Source: Aerococcaceae bacterium zg-252 (GTDB taxonomy: Bacteria; Bacillota; Bacilli; Lactobacillales; Aerococcaceae). Taken from it: 64,000 nt of DNA. Location of the stretch: NCBI GenBank assembly GCA_016237705.1, contig CP066204.1, positions 1,672,001 to 1,736,000 of the forward strand, read 5' to 3'. The notes under the pieces are model-generated. The model had not been told where the DNA came from and did no database searches. It worked only from the letters and a program-made list of their open reading frames with translations. Below are positions 19,891 through 29,345 of this stretch, one piece after another. The translations under genes and the position numbers were made by a program. Position 1 is the stretch's first letter, and the number at the start of each line of letters is the position of its first letter.

Positions 19891-21612
19891 ATGTCCGTAT
19901 CATTGAAAAACAATGAAACAGGCGTCTTCGCATTAGGAGGATTAGGTGAAGTTGGAAAAAATATGTATGGTGTCCAATTTCAAGATGAAATTATCCTTTT
20001 AGATTGTGGCGTCATGTTTCCAGAAGATGAATTACTAGGAATTGATTATGTGATTCCTGATTTTCAATATATCTTACAAAACAAACATAAAGTATCTGCA
20101 CTTATTATCAGCCATGGCCACGAAGACCATATCGGTGGTATACCCTTCTTATTACAACAACTGAATGTACCGATTTACGCAGGAAAATTGGCGAGTGCCT
20201 TAATTCGTAATAAATTAAGCGAACGTGGATTATTACGTGATGCAAATATTACTGAAATTGACGAAACGAGTGTGTTGCGTTTCAAAAAAACAACAGTGAG
20301 TTTTTACCTTACGACACATAGTATTCCAGAAGCATACGGTGTCGTAATTAAAACACCTCCTGGAAATATCGTCTTTACTGGTGACTACAAATTCGATTTC
20401 ACGCCAGTAGGTAAACCAGCTGATTTACATCGCATGGCTCGTATTGGAGAAGAGGGGGTACTGGTCTTACTAGGTGATAGTACCAATGCCGAAATCCCTA
20501 CTTTTACCAAATCTGAAAAAGTAGTAGGTCGCTCAATCAAAAATATTATTCAAGGCGTTGAGGGACGTGTGATTTTTGCAACATTTGCATCAAACGTATC
20601 TCGTTTACAGCAAGTTGTTGAAGTAGCAAAAGAAACTGGACGTAAGATTGCTGTCTTTGGTCGCAGTATGGAATCAGCCATTAAAACTGGTCGTGAGCTT
20701 GGGTATATTGATACAGACGGTCAAGATTTATTTGTCGACGCTCGTGATATGCACACTGTCGACAGCAAAAAATTAATTATTCTTTGTACAGGTTCTCAAG
20801 GCGAACCAATGGCAGCCCTTAGCCGTATTGCGAACGGGACACATCGTCAAATTACTGTACAACCTGATGACACTGTCATCTTTTCAAGTTCACCAATTCC
20901 AGGAAATACCCTAAGCGTCAATCGTGTCATCAATCGACTCACTGAATTAGGTGCTAATGTCATTCATGGGAAAGTGAACAATATTCACACTTCTGGACAT
21001 GGTGGTCAACAAGAACAATTATTAATGTTACGCTTGATGAAACCAAAATATTTCATGCCAGTTCATGGTGAATTTCGTATGCAAAGTATTCAAGCTGAAC
21101 TTGCACAAGAAACAGGTATTCCAAAAGAAAATTGTTTCGTGATGAAAAATGGGGATTTATTAGCTGTAACACAAAATTCTGCACGCATTGCTGGAAATTT
21201 CCAAGCACAAGATGTCTATGTTGACGGTAGTGGCATTGGGGATATTGGTAGTATCGTATTGCGTGACCGTCGTACTTTATCTGAAGACGGCTTAATGATT
21301 GTCACAGCAACGATTGATTATACTGCTAAACAATTAGTGAGTGGCCCTGATATTATGTCACGTGGCTTTATCTATATGCGTGAGTCACTCGATTTAGTAA
21401 ATGAAATCCAGTCTGAATTACGTGCAGCAATTTATCGTGCCTTATCGCAACCAACCGTTTCTGAACGTCAGCTACGTGAAACGATTTTCGATACAATTTA
21501 TCCATTAATTCATGAGCGTACAGAACGCAAACCAATGGTATTACCGATACTATTAGACATTAATAAAGGTGTTCGCAAACGTGTACCCCTTGAAACTGAT
21601 GAGAAAAAATAA
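19891..21612 (+). CDS. rnjA: Ribonuclease J1
   Basis: Metallo-beta-lactamase/beta-CASP RNase with endonuclease and 5'-3' exonuclease activity, central to mRNA decay and rRNA maturation. The zinc motif HGHEDH is at 75-80. The beta-CASP domain includes FATFASNVSRLQQ, and later ligands are in TSGHGGQQEQ and PVHGEFRM. Length is 573 residues. It has no stop-codon gap problems and follows rpoY directly. A bidirectional terminator lies 25 bases after the stop. Confidence 0.97.
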   Translation: MSVSLKNNETGVFALGGLGEVGKNMYGVQFQDEIILLDCGVMFPEDELLGIDYVIPDFQYILQNKHKVSALIISHGHEDHIGGIPFLLQQLNVPIYAGKLASALIRNKLSERGLLRDANITEIDETSVLRFKKTTVSFYLTTHSIPEAYGVVIKTPPGNIVFTGDYKFDFTPVGKPADLHRMARIGEEGVLVLLGDSTNAEIPTFTKSEKVVGRSIKNIIQGVEGRVIFATFASNVSRLQQVVEVAKETGRKIAVFGRSMESAIKTGRELGYIDTDGQDLFVDARDMHTVDSKKLIILCTGSQGEPMAALSRIANGTHRQITVQPDDTVIFSSSPIPGNTLSVNRVINRLTELGANVIHGKVNNIHTSGHGGQQEQLLMLRLMKPKYFMPVHGEFRMQSIQAELAQETGIPKENCFVMKNGDLLAVTQNSARIAGNFQAQDVYVDGSGIGDIGSIVLRDRRTLSEDGLMIVTATIDYTAKQLVSGPDIMSRGFIYMRESLDLVNEIQSELRAAIYRALSQPTVSERQLRETIFDTIYPLIHERTERKPMVLPILLDINKGVRKRVPLETDEKK

Positions 21613-21636
21613 CACTTAGTCCGACTAAGGTGAACT

Positions 21637-21676
21637 AAAAAAGCGAAGATACCACAACGGTGTCCTCGCTTTTTTG
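21637..21676. terminator. Bidirectional terminator between rnjA and prfC
   Basis: AAAAAAGCGAaGAtACC pairs with GGTgTCcTCGCTTTTTT around ACAAC. An A run on one side and a T run on the other make it work on both strands for the convergent genes. Confidence 0.9.
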
Positions 21677-21679
21677 TTA

Positions 21680-23260
21680 CTATAATAATTGATGCAATTT
21701 CACATCAGGATACTTATCCTTGAACCAATTTTCTGCAAATTGATTTTCAAATAAAAATACAGGCTTACCAAAACGGTCACGAGCTAAAAGATTTCGGCTA
21801 CTTGACATATTGGGATTCAAATCTTTTTCATCAATCCAACGAGCAATCTTATTGCCAATCGGTGTCATATCCACTTCTGCATTATATTCGTTTAATAAAC
21901 GATATTGGAACACTTCAAACTGTAATTGCCCCACTGCTCCAATAATATATTCTTCCGTATGGTAAGTTTTATATAATTGGATTGCACCCTCTTGCACTAA
22001 TTGCTCAATTCCTTTGTGGAATGATTTTTGTTTCATAACATTTTTAGGGCTGACTTTCATAAACAATTCTGGTGTAAATTGTGGCAATGGCTTAAACTCC
22101 ACTTTCGCTTTACTCGTATATAAAGTATCCCCAATTTGCAAATTACCAGTATCATATAAACCAATAATATCACCCGCAACTGCCTCTTGCACTTCCTCAC
22201 GTGCATCTGCCATAAATTGTGTCGTATGTGCCATTCGCAAAGTCTTACCTGTACGGCCCAATGTAACATTCATTCCTTTTTCAAATAGACCGGAGCATAT
22301 ACGAATGAACGCAATTCGGTCACGATGTGCAGGGTTCATATTAGCTTGAATCTTAAAGATAAATCCTGTAAAATTCTGGTCTGTCGGCTCAATCACTTCT
22401 TCCGTTACCGTTTCAACAGGTGCAGGGGCTGGAGCTAGGTCAACAAAGGCATCAAAAAAGGTTTGCACACCAAATCCGGTTAAAGCCGAACCAAAAAATA
22501 CGGGTGTCAGTTTCCCTTTAGCCACTAATTCCTTATCAAATTCATTACCAGCCTCTAATAATAATTGAGCATCTTCCAATGCTTGCGAATAAATAGACGA
22601 GTGTTTAAATGCATGGTCTCCCTCTGCTTCACCGTCAGCATCTAATGGAATATAGCTGTCATCTTCATCATTAACTCCTCGCAATTCTACACGTTGGTTA
22701 TAAATATCATATAAACCTAATAAGCCTTTCCCCATACCCATTGGCCAGTTCATCGGATAAGCATTAATACCTAACACTTCTTCTAACTCTGCTACTAATT
22801 CTAACGGCTCACGTCCGTCACGGTCTAATTTGTTCATAAAGGTAAAAATCGGAATCCCACGCATACTACATACTTCAAATAATTTTTTCGTTTGTGGCTC
22901 AATCCCCTTACCAGAATCGACTACCATGACAGCTGCGTCTACTGCCATTAATGTACGATACGTGTCCTCTGAAAAATCCTCGTGCCCCGGTGTATCCAAA
23001 ATATTAACTTGATAACCGTCATAATCGACTTGCATTACCGAACTCGTCACCGAAATCCCACGTTGTTTCTCAATTTCCATCCAGTCTGATTTTGCGAACT
23101 TTTTCGATTGTTTTCCTTTCGCTTTTACTGTCCCAGCTTCACGAATCGCCCCACTAAATAGCAATAATTGCTCCGTAATAGTTGTTTTACCGGCATCTGG
23201 GTGCGAAATAATCGCAAATGTACGACGCTTATTCACTTCTTTTTTTATATCTAAACTCAT
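21680..23260 (-). CDS. prfC: Peptide chain release factor 3
   Basis: GTPase that recycles RF1/RF2 from the ribosome after termination. 526 residues. G1 SHPDAGKTT at 19-27, G2 region with [12 protein letters not shown]3 DTPGHEDF, G4 NKLD, then beta-barrel domain II and the C-terminal domain ending in [16 protein letters not shown]. It is preceded by AGGAG. The gene is convergent with rnjA and follows the DivIVA-like gene after a terminator. Confidence 0.97.
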   Translation of the reverse strand: MSLDIKKEVNKRRTFAIISHPDAGKTTITEQLLLFSGAIREAGTVKAKGKQSKKFAKSDWMEIEKQRGISVTSSVMQVDYDGYQVNILDTPGHEDFSEDTYRTLMAVDAAVMVVDSGKGIEPQTKKLFEVCSMRGIPIFTFMNKLDRDGREPLELVAELEEVLGINAYPMNWPMGMGKGLLGLYDIYNQRVELRGVNDEDDSYIPLDADGEAEGDHAFKHSSIYSQALEDAQLLLEAGNEFDKELVAKGKLTPVFFGSALTGFGVQTFFDAFVDLAPAPAPVETVTEEVIEPTDQNFTGFIFKIQANMNPAHRDRIAFIRICSGLFEKGMNVTLGRTGKTLRMAHTTQFMADAREEVQEAVAGDIIGLYDTGNLQIGDTLYTSKAKVEFKPLPQFTPELFMKVSPKNVMKQKSFHKGIEQLVQEGAIQLYKTYHTEEYIIGAVGQLQFEVFQYRLLNEYNAEVDMTPIGNKIARWIDEKDLNPNMSSSRNLLARDRFGKPVFLFENQFAENWFKDKYPDVKLHQLL

Positions 23261-23284
23261 TATAATCTCCTAACTTAACTTTGA

Positions 23285-23328
23285 TTGGCTTGCCTTTCTC
23301 CAATGGTTCAAGACAAATCAAACTATTT
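23285..23328 (-). repeat. Possible relic of the dispersed hairpin repeat
   Basis: The minus strand here reads TAAAATAGTTTGA ... CTTGAACCATTGGAGAAAG. This follows the order of the first half of the repeat (TAAAATAG-GTGTGAG ... CTTGGA-CACTGGAGAAAG) with several differences, and then stops at the prfC ribosome-binding region. The match is partial; an alignment to intact copies would decide. Confidence 0.3.
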
Positions 23329-23356
23329 TATTCTAGCTCTCTATATTTTGCATTAG

Positions 23357-23381
23357 AAAAGAGCAGTGCTCAGCACAGCTC
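23357..23381 (-). terminator. Terminator after the DivIVA-like gene
   Basis: The minus strand GAGCtGTGC-TGA-GCACtGCTC is followed by TTTTC, 22 bases beyond the stop codon at 23403. Confidence 0.8.
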
Positions 23382-23402
23382 CTCTACTGTATTATCTAAA
23401 TT

Positions 23403-24053
23403 CTAACTATTTTTGGCAAATTGAACTAACTTTGATTCAAGTCCCTTTTTTTCATCAGACTTTTCGTTGCCAATAACCTCATGAATTAATTTTTCTAACT
23501 CTTTTTTTTCCTCTTCAGTCATACTCGAACTGTCCCATGTTTTCCTTTTCGGTTCTTTTTTTGCCATTAAATCAAAATCTTCAAAGTCTTGTATCTGATG
23601 TTTAAAACGCACCACTTGGTCATCTGGATATAATGCATCAAAGTCAGTATTATCCAATAACTCACGATAATTTTCAATAATATCTAGCATTTCATTTTTC
23701 ATATCTTTTAATGCATCACGAATATGAAGCCCAGAATCCACTAACTCATGACTCTGCTCTGTAAACTCAACTTGATATTGCTCTACTTGTTCAGTTGTAC
23801 GCTGTAAAATACGTTCGGCTTCAACATTCGATTCCTCGACAATTTTATTCCCCATCATACGAGCATCAACAATACCATCTTTTAAAGCTTGTTCCATTTG
23901 AATGTAATGTGATAACTGTGCTTGGATATCTTCTACTTGCCCCTGTAAAGCTAATAATTGTTGTTGTAATTCTGAAATTTGATTTTCTTTCTCTTTAAGG
24001 GCTTGGTCGACTTGAACTTTATTATATCCAAACAAGCTGTTTGAAAATTGCAT
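23403..24053 (-). CDS. DivIVA-domain coiled-coil protein
   Basis: Start ATG at 24053 (MQFSNSLFGYNKVQVDQAL) is preferred over GTG at 24065. The FGYNKVQVD segment is the DivIVA membrane-binding N-terminus, in which F-x-x-x-(F/Y)-xx-x-x-V-D is conserved. Residues about 16-60 and 80-145 are coiled coil. The C-terminal third is charged and likely disordered (KKEPKRKTWDSSSMTEEEKKELE). At about 216 residues it is shorter than typical DivIVA with its long tail and longer than GpsB. Such proteins recruit wall and division factors to curved membrane. The partner is unknown, and it is unlinked to the ylm cluster here. Confidence 0.75.
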   Translation of the reverse strand: MQFSNSLFGYNKVQVDQALKEKENQISELQQQLLALQGQVEDIQAQLSHYIQMEQALKDGIVDARMMGNKIVEESNVEAERILQRTTEQVEQYQVEFTEQSHELVDSGLHIRDALKDMKNEMLDIIENYRELLDNTDFDALYPDDQVVRFKHQIQDFEDFDLMAKKEPKRKTWDSSSMTEEEKKELEKLIHEVIGNEKSDEKKGLESKLVQFAKNS

Positions 24054-24451
24054 ATCATAACCCACTCTCTACTTATTCTATCTCACTGACACCTAACACT
24101 CTAATTTTAACAAAAAAACTAGGCTTTCGCACCCTTTTTTTAATAAAAATCATAGTGAAAACAGCTCAACAAACCAAAATTTATCCTTTCTTTACTCATC
24201 ATTATTTTAATTTTCACAAACTCATTCTTTTCCCATTATAACAATCATTCTACACACTATAAACAAAAAAATAATTGTTATTAATTATAATGAATATAAA
24301 TATTATGAGTAGATTATGAGTGATTCTACTTTTTTTAATTAAAATTTTATATTGTTTGTGTATACTCATACAAACTTTAGTGTTAGAATAGCATCTGGAT
24401 GTTTTAAAGGCAATGATATCCAGAACATAAAATAGGAGAGGATTTTTGTAA
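24054..24451. promoter_or_regulatory. Upstream region of the flavoprotein gene
   Basis: This 398-base AT-rich gap holds no ORF. An imperfect palindrome TTTGTGTATACTCATACAAA lies near 24355-24374, about 80 bases before the start. It resembles binding sites of redox regulators of the Rex or CRP/FNR type, but the half sites are not perfect. TAGAAT near 24385 may be the -10. A CTGGAT/ATCCAG inverted repeat at about 24392-24422 would form a 5' UTR hairpin, and AGGAGAGG precedes the start. Confidence 0.35.
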
Positions 24452-26212
24452 ATGAAAAATATTTCAAAAATTTTATCAGCTGCCATATTAATGATTGCGA
24501 GTGTATTTTTATTTTTAAATGCTCCATTAAACAATGTACTTGCAGCTGAAACAGGTACTGCTACCGAGAAAGGAAATGGTGGCGATGTCACTGTAACCGT
24601 AACACTTGAAGACGGTAAAATCATCGATATCCAAACTCAACATGGTGAAACTGGTGGATTAGGTGAAGAAGCAATCAATCGTTTAGTTGAAGAAGCGATT
24701 AATAATCAATCAATTGAACTTGATACTGTATCCGGTGCGTCATTAACTTCTAACGCTTTTATTACTGCCTTAGCAAAAGCAATTGAACAAGCTGGTGGTG
24801 ATATTGAGTCATTCAAAGGTAAAAAAGCAGAAGTAACTGAAAAAACAGAAGAAACAATGGAAACAGAAATCGTAGTTGTTGGTGCTGGTGGTGGTGGTTT
24901 TGCTGCTGCAGTAACCGCAAAACAAGCTGGTGCAGATGTTGTCCTACTTGAAAAATTATCAGTGGTTGGTGGTAACACCTTAATCTCTGGTGGTGAATAT
25001 GCTGCTCCTGGCAACTGGTTACAAGCCAAAGAGGGAATCGAAGATTCTCCAGAAAACTTTGCGAAAGACATTGAAGCTGCTGGTGGCGACCCTGAATTAA
25101 TTAAAGTTGTCGCAGAAAATGCAACAGCAACAGCTGAATGGCTACGTGATGAAATCGGTGTTAACTGGTTAGATCAATTAATGTTCTTCGGTGGACATTC
25201 AGTAAAACGTTCATTAATTCCTGAGGGACATACAGGTAATGAATTAATTTCAAAATATAAAATTAAAGCAGAAGAATTAGGTATTCCAGTATTAACTGAA
25301 CACAATGTTAAAGAAATATTATCTGAAAACGGTAAAATCGTAGGAGTAAAAGTTGAAACACCAACTAAAATCCTTACAGTAAAAGCAAAAGCTGTCGTTT
25401 TAGCATCAGGTGGTTTCGGAGCTAACAAAGAAATGCTTTATGAAAATGACCCTGAAGTTGATGAACATGTCTTAACTACTAACTCTCCAGGGGCTACTGG
25501 TGACGGTATTAAAATGGCACAAGTATTAAACGCTGATACAGTCGGAATGGATAAAATCCAACTATACCCTATCTGTGATACAGAAACAGGAAAATTACTT
25601 TACGTTGGTGACACTCGTCTAGTCGGTGGTGCTCTACTAGTCAATAAAGAGGGTAAACGTTTTGTTGAAGAATTAGACACACGTCGTGCTATTTCATTAG
25701 CGATTAAACAACAAACAGATTATGTTGGCTACCTTGTATGGGACGAAGCGTCTTCTGAAAAAACAGGAACAATTCATTCACACCCTGCTGAAGCAGAAAG
25801 TTTATTTGAACGTGGCTTACTTTACAAAGCTGATACATTAGATGAATTAGCTGACCATTTTGGTATTGATAAAGAACAATTAAAAGAAACTGTTGCGAAT
25901 TTCAATGAAAATTCTAAAAATAACCAAGACCCAGAATGGAATCTTCGTATGTTAGGTTGGACAATTGAACAAGGTCCATTCTACATGCTTAAAGCTGGCC
26001 CTGCCGTTCACCACACAATGGGTGGTTTAAAAATCAATACGGAAGCACAAGTAATTGATGAAAATGGCGAAGTGATTCCAGGTTTATATGCCTCTGGTGA
26101 AGTAACTGGTGGTATTCATGGTTCTAACCGTCTAGGCTCTTCAGCAATGGCTGATATTTCCGTATTCGGACGTATCGCTGGTAAAAATGCTGCTGAATTT
26201 GTTAAAGAATAG
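24452..26212 (+). CDS. Exported FMN- and FAD-binding fumarate reductase-like flavoprotein
   Basis: 586 residues. Signal peptide at 1-32 (hydrophobic 8-24, ending VLAAE, no lipobox). The FMN-binding domain at about 40-112 contains DTVSGAS at 91-97, the DxxxGA[T/S] site where ApbE attaches FMN covalently (Ser97). The FAD-binding fumarate reductase/succinate dehydrogenase domain at about 140-585 begins with VVVGAGGGGFAAA. Active-site blocks AVHHTMGGL and GEVTGGIHGSNRLG with catalytic His and Arg are present. Exported two-flavin proteins of this type take electrons from extracellular electron-transfer chains (Listeria, Enterococcus) and reduce fumarate, urocanate or similar acceptors. The substrate cannot be told from sequence. 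No ApbE or Ndh2 gene is nearby. Confidence 0.88.
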   Translation: MKNISKILSAAILMIASVFLFLNAPLNNVLAAETGTATEKGNGGDVTVTVTLEDGKIIDIQTQHGETGGLGEEAINRLVEEAINNQSIELDTVSGASLTSNAFITALAKAIEQAGGDIESFKGKKAEVTEKTEETMETEIVVVGAGGGGFAAAVTAKQAGADVVLLEKLSVVGGNTLISGGEYAAPGNWLQAKEGIEDSPENFAKDIEAAGGDPELIKVVAENATATAEWLRDEIGVNWLDQLMFFGGHSVKRSLIPEGHTGNELISKYKIKAEELGIPVLTEHNVKEILSENGKIVGVKVETPTKILTVKAKAVVLASGGFGANKEMLYENDPEVDEHVLTTNSPGATGDGIKMAQVLNADTVGMDKIQLYPICDTETGKLLYVGDTRLVGGALLVNKEGKRFVEELDTRRAISLAIKQQTDYVGYLVWDEASSEKTGTIHSHPAEAESLFERGLLYKADTLDELADHFGIDKEQLKETVANFNENSKNNQDPEWNLRMLGWTIEQGPFYMLKAGPAVHHTMGGLKINTEAQVIDENGEVIPGLYASGEVTGGIHGSNRLGSSAMADISVFGRIAGKNAAEFVKE

Positions 26213-26218
26213 TAAAGA

Positions 26219-26270
26219 AAAAACCCAAATAGAAATGTTGCTCAATCAGCATTTCTATTCGGGTTTTCTT
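26219..26270. terminator. Bidirectional terminator, flavoprotein/fic
   Basis: AACCCaAATAGAAATG pairs with CATTTCTATTcGGGTT around TTGCTCAATCAG. A and T runs flank it, so it serves the two convergent genes. Confidence 0.9.
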
Positions 26271-26278
26271 CACTAATG

Positions 26279-26869
26279 CTACATCTCATCATGTGATATT
26301 AGACTAGATAAGTCTTGTGCTTTCGATGATTCATAAGCATAGGATTGGTCAATCCCTTTCATAAATATCTCTCGATTATGTATTTGTTCCGTTAAAGCAG
26401 ACCGAAGTAATTGAGTAATATATTTTGAATTGGTTGGACTTAGTCGCATAAAATCAAGGTATTCTTGCTTATCAACTAATTGCCAATCCACGCAGACATT
26501 CAATTCTTGTTTCAACATTTGGTCTAGCCATAATCGAGTAGCCCGTCCATTCCCCTCAATAAAGGGATGAACAATATTCATTTCAATATATTTATCCATA
26601 ATCTGTTCAAATGTTTGTTGTGGTAAATCTTCAACTGCTTTAACAGCTTGGGGTAAATACAAAGCAGAAGCAAATAAAAAATTATCTTTTGAGATATTCA
26701 CTTCTCTCAACTTCCCTGCATTATATCCCGGTATATCATAAAATAAATGCTCATGAATTTGTCGTAACCCTTCAAACGTTCCAACTTCAATTCTATCAAA
26801 TTCTCCTGTGTCCCATAATCTTAACGCTCGCACTTTGGAACATTCATCAAACTGTCTTTCATTATCCAA
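26279..26869 (-). CDS. fic: Class III Fic-domain protein adenylyltransferase
   Basis: 196-residue stand-alone Fic protein. The Fic core HPFIEGNGRATR at 101-112 has the catalytic His and the anion-binding GNGR, and the flap region includes KLREVNISKDNFLFA. The chain follows the layout of the class III protein NmFic of Neisseria. Near its C-terminus SYAYES (176-181) matches the inhibitory [S/T]xxxE[G/N] helix that ends NmFic, with Ser in place of the final Gly/Asn. Class III enzymes are controlled by oligomerisation, and some modify DNA gyrase and topoisomerase IV. No antitoxin-like small ORF is adjacent. It shares no operon with neighbours. Confidence 0.9.
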   Translation of the reverse strand: MDNERQFDECSKVRALRLWDTGEFDRIEVGTFEGLRQIHEHLFYDIPGYNAGKLREVNISKDNFLFASALYLPQAVKAVEDLPQQTFEQIMDKYIEMNIVHPFIEGNGRATRLWLDQMLKQELNVCVDWQLVDKQEYLDFMRLSPTNSKYITQLLRSALTEQIHNREIFMKGIDQSYAYESSKAQDLSSLISHDEM

Positions 26870-26921
26870 TCTACCTCACCCCTCACATTGTTTCTTACTC
26901 ACTCATTATACCACATGAAAA

Positions 26922-26960
26922 CAAAAAACAATCCTACAAACCCATACTGCTTGTAGGATT
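26922..26960 (-). terminator. Terminator of the ABC-lipoprotein operon
   Basis: On the minus strand a perfect 10-bp stem AATCCTACAA / TTGTAGGATT is followed by GTTTTTTG. It lies 18 bases beyond the ATPase gene. Confidence 0.9.
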
Positions 26961-26977
26961 ACATACTCCCTTATCGT

Positions 26978-27628
26978 CTACATTTCCAATTCTTCTAATA
27001 AGAATCCGTCTTCAAATTTAAACACTTTATCGCATAACACTTGAATATCTTCTTTATTATGCGAAGTTAATAAAATTGCCGTCCCAGATTCTTTCAAATC
27101 AATCAATACTTGACGCATCTCCCTTACACCAGAACTATCCAAACCATTCAAGGGTTCGTCCAATATCAAAACAGACGGCTTTTCCATAATGGCTTGTGCG
27201 ATACCTAACCGTTGTCGCATTCCTAATGAATAAGTTGAAACATGATTCTTATTATTAGAATCTAATCCCACTTGCTCAATCGCTGCATTAATCTCGTAGT
27301 CAGATATCTTATTATTGATTAATGCCAGTAATTTCAAATTATCAAAGGCTGACTTATTATACAAAAAACCAGGATTTTCAATCATAATACCAATATCTTT
27401 AGGAATATCCACATCTTTGCCAACAATTTGTCCATTGACGATTACTTCCCCCTCATTCAATGGTAGAAATCCTAAAATCGTTTTGAACAAAATCGTCTTC
27501 CCACTACCATTTTTTCCGACTACTCCGATAATTTCGCCTTTTGTCACTTCTAAATTGACCTTTTCGAAAATCCGTTTCTTTTTAAAATACTTAGTCGCAT
27601 TTCGCACTTGAATTAATGGTTCCAACAC
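26978..27628 (-). CDS. ABC transporter ATP-binding protein
   Basis: 216-residue single ATPase domain. Walker A GKNGSGKT at 38-45, Q-loop region IGIMIENPGFLY, a degenerate signature SLGMRQR at 134-140 (normally LSGGQ), Walker B VLILDEP at 153-159, and switch His in LLTSHN. Together with two permeases and a lipoprotein it forms a four-gene minus-strand operon. The subfamily resembles small exporters of the antibiotic/bacteriocin immunity (DrrA, CcmA) type. The substrate is unknown. Confidence 0.88.
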   Translation of the reverse strand: MLEPLIQVRNATKYFKKKRIFEKVNLEVTKGEIIGVVGKNGSGKTILFKTILGFLPLNEGEVIVNGQIVGKDVDIPKDIGIMIENPGFLYNKSAFDNLKLLALINNKISDYEINAAIEQVGLDSNNKNHVSTYSLGMRQRLGIAQAIMEKPSVLILDEPLNGLDSSGVREMRQVLIDLKESGTAILLTSHNKEDIQVLCDKVFKFEDGFLLEELEM

Positions 27629-27648
27629 CGATGACCTCCCTATCCTGT

Positions 27649-28491
27649 TTAATAATCAAAATTCCCATTACTTTTTCCTTTATATAGCGTTGCACCGAGC
27701 ATTAACACAATCCCAGTCACAATAAATACAATCACATAACACCACGTTGGATACTTAGAATAATTATCCAACGCAATAATATGAATCGCAATCCACGTCA
27801 GTGGCGAAGCATAATAAAGGAAGAAACCTTGACTCGCATAGGCAAATATGCCGAAAAACAATAGAATCCCACCTAATAAAAAACCTAGAAAGTTGACATA
27901 TAAATTGCCGACAAACACGATGAATCCAAATAGTATTAAAATACTGATAATCGTTAGAGATGCTATCAATAGATACTGCATAGGACTATACGCTTCAATT
28001 ACTTTCGGTGAAACCCAAAAACTATAAGGTACAATTTGACTCAATGAACCGTCCGCCCTACTCAGTCCACCTAAAAATTTGCCCCAATTTGAAAAGAATC
28101 CAATGGAATTAAATAAAATAATCGCCATTAACCCGATTACTGTCACAAAATAAATGATTGCCGTACAAATCAAGTACGCAATTTGATTGAATAGCCAACG
28201 GAGCTTTCCCATTCTAATTAGCACTTGTTTTTGAATATTTTGCTTAAAAGGAATATTTGAAATAACAATCAAATATCCTAAGAAAAAGACCATTCCATTC
28301 CATGAATCTACTAACAAGAAAAATATTCCAGCAAAGTGCATTCTTAGTCCAACAGTTGTTGACGCATTGTTTAACTGCAACAGCAAGGGCATTAAATAAG
28401 ATAATACAAATAAAATAGCAGCCAAATATTTGAACGAAAAGATATTGTCTTGTAAGTATTGTTTTAGTAAATTAAACCGTTTATTTCTCAT
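27649..28491 (-). CDS. ABC transporter permease (operon gene 3)
   Basis: 280 residues with about six hydrophobic segments (near 20-38, 55-75, 103-127, 172-200, 205-232, 252-272) and no extracellular domain, typical of an ABC-2 type permease. It overlaps the upstream permease gene by 4 bases (ATGA-type coupling) and is followed 20 bases later by the ATPase gene. It has no recognisable substrate motif. Likely half of a heterodimeric membrane channel with the 285-residue neighbour. Confidence 0.75.
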   Translation of the reverse strand: MRNKRFNLLKQYLQDNIFSFKYLAAILFVLSYLMPLLLQLNNASTTVGLRMHFAGIFFLLVDSWNGMVFFLGYLIVISNIPFKQNIQKQVLIRMGKLRWLFNQIAYLICTAIIYFVTVIGLMAIILFNSIGFFSNWGKFLGGLSRADGSLSQIVPYSFWVSPKVIEAYSPMQYLLIASLTIISILILFGFIVFVGNLYVNFLGFLLGGILLFFGIFAYASQGFFLYYASPLTWIAIHIIALDNYSKYPTWCYVIVFIVTGIVLMLGATLYKGKSNGNFDY

Positions 28492-29345
28492 CTTATCACC
28501 TCGACTTTACCTAATTGAGACATTTCACTTTGCAGTAACCACTTAATAATAAAGAATGTTATTATCGAGAAAATCAGCAAATAAATTATTGGAATAATAA
28601 TGACCACTGCATTAAAATACCATTGTGAGTAAACCTCTAAGACAATTCTTTCAAAAGTAAAGTTTGGGTCAAAAACAGATTGTGGTAACAACATAATGAC
28701 AAGTGGGTGCATTCGTTCATACGGTATTTCCATTAAATTGATTAGATTATGTAATACCATTGGAGCGACACAAATAATATAGTTATCTCTCACCTTAATT
28801 GAAATAATCAATGTCAACAAGCTATAAAAGACTGCTTCAAATATCTTTTGACTAAAAATAATCAAATAATACATTAAGACGTCCAAATGATTACCTGTCA
28901 GCAAGGTACGAAACCCTCCATTCAACACCTCGTTATTTAATGCCGAAGTGTTCGTTCCCAACGGTGTATGCGTTAATAATACCAAGCCACTATATACGCA
29001 TTGTGATAGCAGTGTTACTAATGAAGTTCCAATAATAACGGTGAAAATCATTGCAATGATGAATTTATTTTTGCCTAAGCGATAGAGTTGGAATAACGCT
29101 GCTCCAGAATTCCAACACGAATTATACAATCTTCCCATAGGAAAACATAAGATTAATATTAAAACAACTCTAACACCGTCTAACTTCATCATAAAGTTTA
29201 AAAAATAAAATAGCCCATGTTCAGTCGCAACACTGAGTTCTTGTATCGACCTCAAATATAGAAATATTGCATATACCATAATCGTCCCAATAAACAAATG
29301 TGATTTAATAAAATGAAGTAGACTTTCTTTTATAAAACGTATCAT
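28488..29345 (-). CDS. ABC transporter permease (operon gene 2)
   Basis: 285 residues with six predicted membrane helices (near 18-32, 55-70, 90-115, 155-180, 192-212, 245-270). It overlaps both neighbours by 4 bases, so translation is coupled through the operon. It shares the six-helix layout with the 280-residue permease but not obvious sequence, which suggests a heteromeric exporter. Confidence 0.75.
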   Translation of the reverse strand: MIRFIKESLLHFIKSHLFIGTIMVYAIFLYLRSIQELSVATEHGLFYFLNFMMKLDGVRVVLILILCFPMGRLYNSCWNSGAALFQLYRLGKNKFIIAMIFTVIIGTSLVTLLSQCVYSGLVLLTHTPLGTNTSALNNEVLNGGFRTLLTGNHLDVLMYYLIIFSQKIFEAVFYSLLTLIISIKVRDNYIICVAPMVLHNLINLMEIPYERMHPLVIMLLPQSVFDPNFTFERIVLEVYSQWYFNAVVIIIPIIYLLIFSIITFFIIKWLLQSEMSQLGKVEVIR

